Made by a program: the position numbers and the translations under genes. A stretch of DNA of 64,000 bases from Eleftheria terrae (lineage in GTDB: Bacteria > Pseudomonadota > Gammaproteobacteria > Burkholderiales > Burkholderiaceae_C): assembly GCF_030419005.1 (NCBI RefSeq), contig NZ_CP106953.1:620001-684000 (forward strand), given 5' to 3'. The notes under the pieces were generated by a model that saw only the letters and a list, made by a program, of their open reading frames with translations, was not told the origin of the DNA and ran no database searches. This document shows, one piece after another, positions 38,600 through 46,774 of the stretch; the stretch's first letter is position 1, and every line of letters begins with the position of its first letter.

Positions 38600-39919
38600 T
38601 CAGGCAGTGATCTTCTTGAAGACCAAGCTGGCGTTCACCCCGCCAAACCCGAAACCGTTGACCAGAACGGTCGACATCGGCCTGGGCCGCACAGCGGTAT
38701 GTACAAGGTCGAGGTCACCCGCTTCGTCGTCCGGATGCACCAGGTTCAAGATGGGCGGGATCACCTGATCCCGAAGTGAAAGCACAGAGAAAATCGAAGC
38801 CACCACGCCAGCAGCACCGAGGAGGTGACCGGTTGCTGACTTGGTCGCCGAGATGGCAGGGCCTGCAACTCCGCGGAACAGTTCCCGGATCGCGGCAAGC
38901 TCTGCCCGGTCTCCGACTTGCGTCGATGTTGCGTGCGCATTCAAGTGGTCGACCTCTGAGGGCAGCACGCCCGCCATTTGCAGCGCCCCTCGCATGCTGC
39001 GGTAGGCCCCGTTGCCATCTGGCGGCCCGGATGTGATGTGATAGGCGTCCGAGGTCGTTGCATAGCCCACGACTTCGGCAAGCGGTGTCGCGCCGCGCGC
39101 AAGCGCATGGTCCAGCGACTCCAGCACGAGCATTCCGGCGCCTTCTCCCAGCACAAAGCCGTCACGGTCCCTGTCGAATGGACGGGAAGCCAGTTCTGGC
39201 GTCTCGTTGTAGCGGGTGCTCAGCGTCTTGGCGGCCGCAAACCCTCCCAGGCTCACTCGATGGATGGCGGCTTCACTGCCGCCGCAGAACGCCACCTGCG
39301 CCTCACCGCCGCGGATGAGCCTCAGTCCCTCACCAATGGCCTGAATGCTCGCCGCACAGGCAGTGGCGGGCGCGCCGATCGGGCCCTTGAATCCATGACG
39401 AATGGATAGGTGCCCAGCCGCGAGATTGACGAGAAAGGACGGCACGGTGAAGGGAGACAACCGGCCAGGCCCTCGGCTGTCGGTGGTGCGGACGGCCTCC
39501 GAGAGGGAGCTGAATCCGCCGATGCCTGAAGCGACGATCGTTGCCGTGGCGCACGCATCCGACTCGCCGGTCGGCTTCCAACCGCTGTGCTCTGCCGCCT
39601 GCCGCGCGGCCTCCAGGGCCATCAGAATGAAGCGGTCCATGCGGCGGATGTCCTTCGGCTCTGCGACAGTCGTCGGATCAAACCCGCCTTCCAGGTCCTC
39701 GGTGCGATCCAGCACCACGCCGGCAATCTTCGTCGGCAGGTCAGCACAGACCTGCTCTGGGATGCGTCGGACCCCGCTTCGGCCTTCAAGCAAACGCTTC
39801 CACGCCAATGGTGCCGTGCTCCCCAGTGGCGAAACGAGGCCAACGCCGGTCACCACAACACGCCGTTGCTCTTGCCTGCCGAGCCGTGTGCCCTCTCCGA
39901 CGTCTACACAAGGTTCCAT
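38600..39919 (-). CDS. fabF: Beta-ketoacyl-ACP synthase II (FabF-type)
   Basis: 439 residues of the KAS II condensing enzyme family, which joins malonyl-ACP to acyl-ACP with loss of CO2. Catalytic Cys188 (PATACAASIQ), His329 (NAHATSTQVGD), Lys360 and His365 (TKSATGHLLGAAG) and the GFGFGG loop near the end are all present. No acp, fabG or other fatty-acid gene is next to it, so it is likely an accessory condensing enzyme, not the housekeeping copy. It is divergent from a TetR-type regulator with an 18-bp palindrome between them, so it is probably controlled by that regulator. Confidence 0.88.
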   Translation of the reverse strand: MEPCVDVGEGTRLGRQEQRRVVVTGVGLVSPLGSTAPLAWKRLLEGRSGVRRIPEQVCADLPTKIAGVVLDRTEDLEGGFDPTTVAEPKDIRRMDRFILMALEAARQAAEHSGWKPTGESDACATATIVASGIGGFSSLSEAVRTTDSRGPGRLSPFTVPSFLVNLAAGHLSIRHGFKGPIGAPATACAASIQAIGEGLRLIRGGEAQVAFCGGSEAAIHRVSLGGFAAAKTLSTRYNETPELASRPFDRDRDGFVLGEGAGMLVLESLDHALARGATPLAEVVGYATTSDAYHITSGPPDGNGAYRSMRGALQMAGVLPSEVDHLNAHATSTQVGDRAELAAIRELFRGVAGPAISATKSATGHLLGAAGVVASIFSVLSLRDQVIPPILNLVHPDDEAGDLDLVHTAVRPRPMSTVLVNGFGFGGVNASLVFKKITA

Positions 39920-39934
39920 TTCATTGCGCCTTTT

Positions 39935-39952
39935 TGATGATGACCATCATCA
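39935..39952. promoter_or_regulatory. Perfect palindrome, candidate TetR operator
   Basis: TGATGATG, AC, CATCATCA: 8-bp perfect arms with a 2-bp centre, in an AT-rich patch between the start of fabF (39919) and the start of the TetR gene (39986). Size and position fit a TetR-family operator controlling both genes. No other copy was noticed in the window. Confidence 0.6.
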
Positions 39953-39985
39953 TAACGATATCATGTGCGCAAAAGGAGCACGACC

Positions 39986-40591
39986 ATGCGAGTGAGCAAG
40001 GAGCAAGTGGCGCAGCACCGGCAAGCGCTGATCGACGCAACAAGACGCCTGGTGCGGGCCAGGGGTTTCGAAGGTGCCGGCGTCGCGGAGATCTGCAAGG
40101 AGGCCGGCTTGACCCACGGCGCGTTCTATCGGCACTTTCCCTCCAAGCAGGCCTTGATCCTGGAAGCGAGTGCGGACGCCTTTGAGTGGACGCCCCAGCA
40201 CCTCGATGGCCAATACCCACTGGCCGCGGGTGCAGCAGCTACTGTGGCGAAGTACCTGTCGGTGCAGCATCGGGACTGCGAGCTGGGCTGCCCGGTAGCG
40301 GCGTTAGCAGTCGACGCAGCGCGAGCCGGCGGAGAAATCGCCGAGGTCTTCTCGAAGGGAATCGACCGCTATATCGAGCGATTCGCAGATGAGCTCCGCA
40401 AAGAGAGTCCTTCCGGGTCCCAGAGCACGTCGGAGCTGGAAGCCCAAGCACTTCATCTGCTTTGCACCATGGTTGGTGGCATGGTCATTGCCAGAGCGAC
40501 GGCCGAGGCACGCCCACGACTGTCGACCAAAGTGTTGGGCACCTTGCGCAAGCGGCTCGTTGGCTGGGTCAGTGCCCGGGCCGAGACTTGA
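39986..40591 (+). CDS. TetR/AcrR-family transcriptional regulator
   Basis: 201 residues from ATG 39986, chosen because AAAAGGAG lies 7 bases upstream; a longer open frame reaches 39965. The N-terminal helix-turn-helix is typical: ATRRLVRARGFEGAGVAEIC, then KEAGLTHGAFYRHFPSKQAL. The C-terminal ligand domain contains CELGCPVAAL and a Gly/Met-rich end (LLCTMVGGMVIARA), as in the subgroup that often regulates nearby enzymes. Divergent from fabF over a shared palindrome, so autoregulation and fabF repression are the simple hypothesis. Confidence 0.88.
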   Translation: MRVSKEQVAQHRQALIDATRRLVRARGFEGAGVAEICKEAGLTHGAFYRHFPSKQALILEASADAFEWTPQHLDGQYPLAAGAAATVAKYLSVQHRDCELGCPVAALAVDAARAGGEIAEVFSKGIDRYIERFADELRKESPSGSQSTSELEAQALHLLCTMVGGMVIARATAEARPRLSTKVLGTLRKRLVGWVSARAET

Positions 40592-40595
40592 CATC

Positions 40596-40830
40596 ACAGG
40601 CAAGCCGCCAAGCGGCGTCGGAAATGCCGGGCCAAGTCCCCAGGCGTGATGGCTGTCCCCGCGATAGGCGAACTCCGTGGTGTCACGCAACACCGGAACG
40701 GGCGCCTGACTCGCTGCAGCCATGCGCTGGCGCGCGGCCTTGAAGTGCCCGGCCAGGATGTCGGCCTCGGTGACCCGCTCCTTGCCAAGGACTCGATCCG
40801 CCACCGTGCTGCTGCCCCGGCCAGGGCCTC
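40596..40830 (-). pseudogene. IS4-family (Tn5-like) transposase fragment
   Basis: The minus-strand frame reads RVTEADILAGHFKAARQRM followed by PVPVLRDTTEFAYR, the N-terminal signature of Tn5/IS50-type transposases including the DTTE segment with the first catalytic Asp. A second frame upstream carries a further matching bit, and the reading is lost before 40590. No DDE core, no C-terminus and no inverted repeats were found. A short relic beside the decayed PEP-CTERM gene. Confidence 0.65.
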
Positions 40831-40872
40831 ACGCCCGCTGCATTCCTGAATGCCACACGTCCCTTTTGTGCG

Positions 40873-42850
40873 TCATCGCGTCCTGCCGTGCCCGGGCGTT
40901 CTGGCGGCCCGGCGGTAGCGGCGGGCCATCAGCCAGCCGGCTCCCAGCACAAGAAGCGTCACGCTCGACGGCTCGGGCACTGCGGACACGGTGACTTCTG
41001 CGAAGTTGTCGCCGTACCGGGTATCGAGCCGGTAGGCAGCGGCATCCAGGTCCGAGTGGACAGCGGCAAAGGCACCGGTGTGCCCGCGCGACGTCGTCAG
41101 GAACCGGAAGGTGCCCAGCACGGGCTGATCGCCTTCGAACGCCAGCCACAGTTCCCCGCCCACTGCCACGGCACCGTCGACGTCCAGGACATCGAAGCGA
41201 TCGACGCTCGCATATCGAGCACCGTCCGGCCACTGAGCAGCAGCTGGCCGCGTATGGCCGCCCGCCCGACTTCGTCCTCGGCTCCTGCGCTGAAGCGCCC
41301 AGCGAAGATCCGGATGTCGGGTGCGTCCAGGACACGTGCCAGCCACACCGCGGGGCGATCTTCTTCCTGTTCGGGGCATTGCCACAGCGCCGCGGCAGAG
41401 AGCGTGCTGCCGGCGCCGATATGCAGGGCGCCGCTCTGCCGCAGCGGCCCTCCCATGCTCAGCCGGGCGCCATCAAGCAAAGTGATCGTCCCATCGTTGA
41501 GTTCCAAACTCCGCAGGGCGTTCTGGTCGGTGCCACGCCACACGGTCGCCAGGCGTGCGTGCCGCCCCTCCAGCACGATGTCGGCATGGTTCTCGGTGAT
41601 GCTGTGGGGCACGGGGCCCTCCGGCCCGAGGTTGAAGACCAGCGTCCCATCCCGGGCGATGTAGCGGCGCCCTGGCAACTGCCCTTGCTGGAGCTGCTCC
41701 AGCGGGCCCCAGACCACCACACGCGACCGCACGGCTTCGAGCGTGCCCGTATTGGAGGTGCGGCCGGCAAGGATCAGAAGCGCTGCGTCGATGGCGGTCA
41801 TCCTGCCGAGGTTGTCGAGGCGGGCTTCGATCACCGTCTCCCCCGCGCCCGTTTTTTCGAAACTGCCTTCGTTTACAAAGCGGCTCGCAGCGATCTGGGT
41901 GTACCGCGGCACCCACCCTGCCCCCTGATACTCCCGGGTGCCAGCAGCGTTGCGGTCTTCGAAACGCGCCCCCGGCCCACCCGGATGCTGCCCGTCCCGA
42001 AGATGTCGGCGTTCCCGTTCCATACTGCCTACTGGAGAAAGGTGAAGTCGGTGTCGATCTGCTTGCCCAGGGGCCGGTCGCGCATGTAGCTGAAGTGGCG
42101 CGGATCGTTCGACAGGCGGGCCACGCCACTCACCGTGACGGGGCCGGTCGTGTCGAGATGCCCGTCCTGCCAGTCGAGCTCGTCCAGGCGGATGGCGCCG
42201 TCGATCCTGACGCGGCTGAACAGCACGTGCTCCAGCGGGTCGGCGCCGATGGCGCTGACGGAACGGGGGGCGCTGATCCGCAGTCCGCCCACGTCCACCG
42301 CGTTCTCTATGCGCAGGTCGATGCCGTCCAGAGCCGCGATCGTGCCCCTGCCGATGAGGGCGACACCTTGATGCAACACCACCGCGCCACCGAGGTCACC
42401 GGCGCCGCGGAACACGACGGTCCCATCGTTGTGGATCGTGCCCATACTGAAGATGGAGGGCGGATTCCCAGGCGAGGCGCCGCGGCGTGCCGAATCGGTA
42501 ATGTCCACCTCGCCCCCGGCTCACTGTCCACGTGCCGCTGCTGTACACACCGCTTTCCGAGGAAGCGAATCGAAAGCGGCCGCCAGGCCCGACGTTCACG
42601 GTGCCGCCGTTTCGAAAGTCGGCCTGGTAGCCAGTCATCGTCAACGTCGCGTTCTCGATGTTCAAGGTGCCGTCGTTGCGCCACGCGGCAAACTCGAAAT
42701 TTTGGTTCATCGTCCCGCCCAGCACATCCAACCTGCCGCGGTTCTCCACGTCCGAATGCTCGACGTCCGAATGCTCGAACTGCCCCTGTGTCGTGCCGCG
42801 GCCAGACTTCAGGTAGCGCCCCTCGTTGACAAGCCGCCCGCCGATCACAG
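40873..42850 (-). pseudogene. Second large beta-helix-like PEP-CTERM gene, frameshifted and 5'-truncated
   Basis: Minus-strand coherent repeats run through several frames: NRGRLDVLGGTMNQNFEFA, NGGTVNVGPGGRF, GLRISAPRSVSAIGAD, RFVNEGSFEKTGAGETVIEA, GALHIGAGSTLSAAAL. Shifts fall near 42505, 42025 and 41215. The end is a proper PEP-CTERM segment (VPEPSSVTLLVLGAGWLMARRYRR). No signal peptide or start codon with a ribosome-binding site is found before about 42850, so the 5' end is missing. Repeat style and C-terminus match the broken gene at 31.0-33.4 kb, which makes the two likely paralogues in inverted orientation flanking 34-40 kb. Confidence 0.7.
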
Positions 42851-43167
42851 CCGCATCTCATGGCCTCGCCATCCGTCTCGCTCGATTCCCTCTCGAAACC
42901 CGGGGCCCCGCTGACCTCGAGGACGTACGCGCTCGGCTTCCACCGCGTCCCCATCCCCACGTCGGGCAAGCTTGGGCTGTTTTGACACTTACAGCCCAGC
43001 TCCTCCTGGACTGCGGTTCACGAGCCAGTCAGGCCCGTGCCTCGATGTGTGCCGGCAGGTGGACATCAGCCAGGCGACGTTCCCACTGTGGAAGAAGAGG
43101 TGCACTGATCCAGGGCGGGCAGGCCGGCTGCAATGCGAGGTGGCAGCCTGCGCGCTTAGCGAGCGAC
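42851..43167. other. Interval between broken PEP-CTERM gene and nucleotidyltransferase gene
   Basis: 317 bases, only shadow frames. It is where the missing 5' end of the PEP-CTERM pseudogene should have been; no signal-peptide-like sequence is readable. Confidence 0.4.
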
Positions 43168-44013
43168 TCAACTCGACGCCAACGCCTCGACCTCGGCGTG
43201 CAAGCGGTCGAGCAGGTGCAGGCTGTTCGCCGGCGCATCGGCCGGCCGCTGCAGGCCCTCGTACACGGCGGCAACTTGCTTGGCCAAGTCCGTCGGCCGG
43301 CGCGGGAAAGCTTGCGCGAGGCGGAGTGCGCCCTTCTCATTCAACCAGTGCTGCTCGTTCACCGCGAACAGCACTTGCAATAGGCAGTTGATCGATCGGA
43401 AGCTGCAGCCGGCGACGTAATGCAGGTCGCCGCGCCGCGCCGCCTTGCGCGCCGTGTCGATGGAGAAGCGGGATTCCCACAAGAAGCGCTGGACGATGGC
43501 CAACCGCAGAGCGGTCGGATAGGGGCGCACCTGGCGCTGGAGCGCGGCCACCCGTCCGTCGGGGTCCCACAGCGGATGGCAGACGGCAAGCTCAGCCAAG
43601 TACATGGCGGAGACAAAGGCATGCGGATGGCCGGGTTGATAGGCGACATCCAGGCGCCCGGCGTTCACGTCCGCCAGGACGCGATCGACGCGACCAAGGT
43701 CCCGGTAGAGCAAGTCCACCGCGTGCCCTCCGATGCTCAGCCATCCACCTCCGTTGATCCAAGGCCCCCATGCTCCCATCTCCGTGATCACATCCTCCCG
43801 GCGCCGGTCATCCAGCTCAGCGACGATGGCCTTGAGTGCCGCGAGCTCGATCGGCGCAGCCGGCTGGTAGTAGAGGCCAAGGTCGACATCGGACGACGCG
43901 TCCGCCGTCCCCCGGGCGCGTGAGCCCCCAAGGACGACAGCGGCGACACCGGGCACCCTCCGCAATTGCTCGACCAGGTGGTTGATGTCATCAGGAAGAG
44001 GATCGGGTCTCAT
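43168..44013 (-). CDS. Nucleotidyltransferase-domain protein (polymerase-beta fold)
   Basis: 281 residues. The N-terminal domain has the minimal nucleotidyltransferase motif GGSRARGTADASSDVDLGLY, giving GS at 30-31 and metal-binding Asp42 and Asp44. The remainder is helical, with RLAIVQRFLWESRFSIDTA and YVAGCSFRSINCLLQVLFAVN, the pattern of stand-alone NTases related to DUF4037 or kanamycin-type enzymes. No antitoxin-like HEPN partner is adjacent. It could modify a small molecule, a protein or tRNA; the sequence does not decide. Confidence 0.75.
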   Translation of the reverse strand: MRPDPLPDDINHLVEQLRRVPGVAAVVLGGSRARGTADASSDVDLGLYYQPAAPIELAALKAIVAELDDRRREDVITEMGAWGPWINGGGWLSIGGHAVDLLYRDLGRVDRVLADVNAGRLDVAYQPGHPHAFVSAMYLAELAVCHPLWDPDGRVAALQRQVRPYPTALRLAIVQRFLWESRFSIDTARKAARRGDLHYVAGCSFRSINCLLQVLFAVNEQHWLNEKGALRLAQAFPRRPTDLAKQVAAVYEGLQRPADAPANSLHLLDRLHAEVEALASS

Positions 44014-44554
44014 GACGGCATTCGGCTGGTTGACGCGGCGGATTCGAGTCGCGCGCGAGGTCGGCGTCGCTGCCGTTGCGCAGTCGACGTCACTTCATCC
44101 GCCACCGCAAGCCCGCCAGAAACGGCATGATCGAATCATGCACCTGCCGCTTGCCGGCAGGCGCATGAACGCGCCAAATTTACGACGCGAAAAAGATGAT
44201 CGATGCGAGAAGCACCAACCACTAAGAGCGGCTAACAAAACTCAGCGCAGCGGTTCTGGCTAGGCGCGCCGCCGCAGACAGTACGACCGGTACGGCAAGG
44301 CGGCGCAACGACGCCAGAAGAGTTTTGTTAGCCGCTCTAAGCACATTGCCCCACCGCTCGCCGGCGCTCTCCCCTCGGCAGGGCACATCCAGCGGGAGTG
44401 AGGTGGCGGGGCATGAGCGACCCCATTCCTGTGTTGATCTGTCTGGAATCTGAACCGGCCTCGGGCCAGTGCAGGTCTCCAATTCCAGTTATTGGCCGGG
44501 CGGGGGAAGCGCACGGGCCTTCCAGGATCCCGCTGCAGTTCACGCCCGCGCAGT
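44014..44554. other. Intergenic interval carrying a MITE
   Basis: No gene. Contains the 112-bp inverted-repeat element at 44226-44337 and otherwise unassigned sequence. The upstream part (44014-44220) should hold the promoter of the nucleotidyltransferase gene. Confidence 0.5.
44226..44337. mobile_element. IS5-family-type MITE, 112 bp
   Basis: Perfect 18-bp terminal inverted repeats: GAGCGGCTAACAAAACTC at 44226-44243 and its exact complement at 44320-44337. They are flanked on both sides by the trinucleotide TAA (44223-44225 and 44338-44340). TNA triplet target duplications are typical of IS5-family subgroups such as IS1031 and ISL2. The 76-bp interior codes for nothing, so this is a non-autonomous deletion derivative. 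Confidence 0.8.
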
Positions 44555-45082
44555 TCAGTACTTGTAGTAGGGCTTGGTATTCACATAGTAATCATGGAAC
44601 AACCACTGGTTTTGTGTCGGTACACGGGCCAGGGTCACCTGCTCAGTCTGGATGTCTTTCAGCTGCTCAAACATCGAGTCGAACACCACAATGACGTACT
44701 CCCCGTCGGGATAGTTGGGAAGCATCCGGAAGCCGCCTTCCACGCCCTGCAAGACCCGTTCACGCAGTCGCCCCAGCGGCCCTCGACCCTTCACCAGGCG
44801 GTCGATGGAGGCCGTTTCCCCATAGCGTTTCCGGTGGGCCGCGCCCGCCCGGTGGTACACGCCGCTCAGCCGTTGGCGGTTCGTCGGCCCAGCGTCCAGT
44901 TCTTCGAGAACCGATTGGGCGGTGCGGCGCGCTTCCTGACGTTCGGCGTCGCCCAGCCAGAAGAGGTACTCCAGCTGATCGATACCTCGGGTGCCGGCAG
45001 GCAGGTTCTCGCCCCTGACCGAGGGGGCTGTCGCCGCTGTGCCCAGCAACGCAAGAGTGCCGAAATGTCTACGGTTCAGCAT
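44555..45082 (-). CDS. Tat-exported DUF4019-like protein
   Basis: 175 residues from ATG 45082, picked for GGAGG five bases upstream; the frame is open six codons further. N-terminus NRRHFGTLALLGTAATA looks like a twin-arginine signal. The C-terminal half has the DUF4019 pattern (GEYVIVVFDSMFE, a VTLARV strand, then QNQWLFHDYYV). This family is small, secreted and of unknown biochemical role. Last gene of the six-gene radical SAM operon, 18 bases after the PH-like gene. Confidence 0.7.
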   Translation of the reverse strand: MLNRRHFGTLALLGTAATAPSVRGENLPAGTRGIDQLEYLFWLGDAERQEARRTAQSVLEELDAGPTNRQRLSGVYHRAGAAHRKRYGETASIDRLVKGRGPLGRLRERVLQGVEGGFRMLPNYPDGEYVIVVFDSMFEQLKDIQTEQVTLARVPTQNQWLFHDYYVNTKPYYKY

Positions 45083-45100
45083 GCAATCCTCCAGGTTCAA

Positions 45101-45646
45101 TCAGGACCGCTCGACGGCGAGCGCTTTTGAGAGTTCATCTTTGACGAGCGCCGGGTTCTCGACGCTGAGCACCAGCCCGAACGATTGCTTCGTCGGGATG
45201 TAGAGGTTCGGTTGATCGATGACGGCAGCGAACAGCTTCTGCCCTTCTCTGGATCGAAACCACCCGGACCGGTAGCCGGGGAAAGCCACACCATTGGTTC
45301 GCAATGCGAGCCGTCGTGCCGCGGGGACACCCGCGTCCAGCACCTCAATGCCCGACGCCAGGTCGGCGATCCGCAAGGTCACGTTGTAGAAACTCGACTG
45401 GATGCGGAGGGCGCGACCGTCGAAGGACGCCCGCTGTCGCCGCACTGCTGCCGCCAACACGCCGGCCACCAACACAACGATGCCCGTGGACCCCAGCAGA
45501 ACCGGCACCCGGCGCGTGTCCTCGTGCACCGAGTACAGCGCCGCACAGGTGAGCACCAGGGGAAGGACCAACACGAGAGCCATCAACCAGGCGTATTGTT
45601 TCGCGGCCGGTCTTCTAAGGACCATCTCGGGCATGCTGCTAGTCAA
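45101..45646 (-). CDS. Membrane protein with bacterial PH-like domain
   Basis: 181 residues: two membrane helices (about 19-39, WLMALVLVLPLVLTCAAL; about 48-67, LLGSTGIVVLVAGVLAAA), then a soluble domain with the bacterial pleckstrin-homology-like pattern (RTNGVAFPGYRSGWFRSREGQ, FAAVIDQPNLYIPT, FGLVLSVENP). Such proteins are common but functionally undefined. It overlaps the gene before it by 8 bases, so translation is likely coupled. Confidence 0.7.
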   Translation of the reverse strand: MTSSMPEMVLRRPAAKQYAWLMALVLVLPLVLTCAALYSVHEDTRRVPVLLGSTGIVVLVAGVLAAAVRRQRASFDGRALRIQSSFYNVTLRIADLASGIEVLDAGVPAARRLALRTNGVAFPGYRSGWFRSREGQKLFAAVIDQPNLYIPTKQSFGLVLSVENPALVKDELSKALAVERS

Positions 45647-46745
45647 GGCCGGCCACCCGGAGCGCCAGCTGCTTCATCGCCTGCATCACCGCAGCACGTC
45701 GGCCCGACGGAATGGATAACAGGTTCAGCTCCTCCGCGGCGGAAACAAACGCCTCGATTTCATCCCGTACCAACTGCCGGTTCGCCTCCAGCACGAAGTC
45801 ATCCTTCTCGAGCATGCGCGCGATGCGGGCCGTCTGCTGCGCTTCGGCAAGACGAGCGGGGTCGAGTGCGAGCATGCGTTTGCCAAGCAGGGCCCGCTCG
45901 GCGAAGCTGCGCTCAATCAAGCGCTCGCGTTCGCTGCGCCCCTGCTGCGCCGTGATGGGGCCGGTGACCGGGCCGGCGAACAGTGGCCCCTTCAGCGTGT
46001 TGTCCATGCAGCCCTCGCTGGCCACCACGGCCACGGCCACCGCCACCGAGATGTGCACGCCGGCAAGGATCGAAACCGTCACCGCCGTCGCAACAGAGAT
46101 ATAAACCACCACGATGGCGGCAATGGCGACCGGCACGGCAGCCACCGCTTCCTCGGTTGGAGCCATCTCACCGGAGAGGAACTGAACCTCCTTGGACTGG
46201 AGGAATCGCTTCAGCTCGCCGCTCTCGCTCCCGAGCTGCGCCAGGCTGGTGGCGGGGAGCCGCATCTCGCTGGCGTTGCGCTTGAGAACATCTCGCACTC
46301 GCTGCTTGAGCACGGAGCGCGAGCCGGAACGGACCAGGCCCAAGGAAGACAGCTGGGCAAGGAACTCCTTGTAGTCTCCGCGCACGGAGGCTGCAAGCAG
46401 CTCCTCGTTGCAGAGCGCTGCCAGCACCTTCACCTCCTGGTCGCGGGCGGTCAGCAATGAGTCCGGTATGCCGTTCGCCAGTAGGTAGCCGCCAGGATCG
46501 CGGTGGAATCGCCGGCGTTCCTCAGGCTCTCCAAGTACCCGGCCCCACAAGGTACCGAAGATCGTGAGATCGTCGGCCACGCCGGCAGGGAGGCTGGCCG
46601 AGTCCAGCGACAGGCGCAAGGGTGGGTTGGCGCTCGCGACGATGGGGCCGGTCACGCTCGCCGGTGTCCCGTACAGGCGTCCCGCGTTGGCAACGCCCGG
46701 AATGCCGAGCGTGCCAATGGCACCGAGGATTCTCCTTCGCTTCAT
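45639..46745 (-). CDS. Exported-looking protein with NHLP-leader-like segment, unknown
   Basis: 368 residues. Starts MKRRRILGAIGTLGIPGVANA, a signal-like segment possibly of Tat type, with a GGGAG box upstream. Residues about 60-105 (TIFGTLWGRVLGEPEERRRF, HRDPGGYLLANGI) resemble the nitrile-hydratase-alpha-like leader pattern (aspartate/proline then LA--GI) used by some modified-peptide precursors. About 205-250 is a long Ala/Val/Ile-rich hydrophobic region, followed by a single Cys (EGCMDN). The rest is helical. It follows the radical SAM gene by 29 bases and is the obvious candidate substrate. The resemblance is by eye only; an alternative is an ordinary membrane-associated structural protein. 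Confidence 0.55.
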   Translation of the reverse strand: MKRRRILGAIGTLGIPGVANAGRLYGTPASVTGPIVASANPPLRLSLDSASLPAGVADDLTIFGTLWGRVLGEPEERRRFHRDPGGYLLANGIPDSLLTARDQEVKVLAALCNEELLAASVRGDYKEFLAQLSSLGLVRSGSRSVLKQRVRDVLKRNASEMRLPATSLAQLGSESGELKRFLQSKEVQFLSGEMAPTEEAVAAVPVAIAAIVVVYISVATAVTVSILAGVHISVAVAVAVVASEGCMDNTLKGPLFAGPVTGPITAQQGRSERERLIERSFAERALLGKRMLALDPARLAEAQQTARIARMLEKDDFVLEANRQLVRDEIEAFVSAAEELNLLSIPSGRRAAVMQAMKQLALRVAGLD

Positions 46746-46774
46746 CGGTTCTCTCCCTGTCTGGCGACAAACGT

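Noticed and set aside
40304..40804. The whole 166-codon minus-strand frame as a transposase.
   Set aside because: Only the first 50 or so codons match an IS4-type transposase; the rest is the antisense of the TetR gene.
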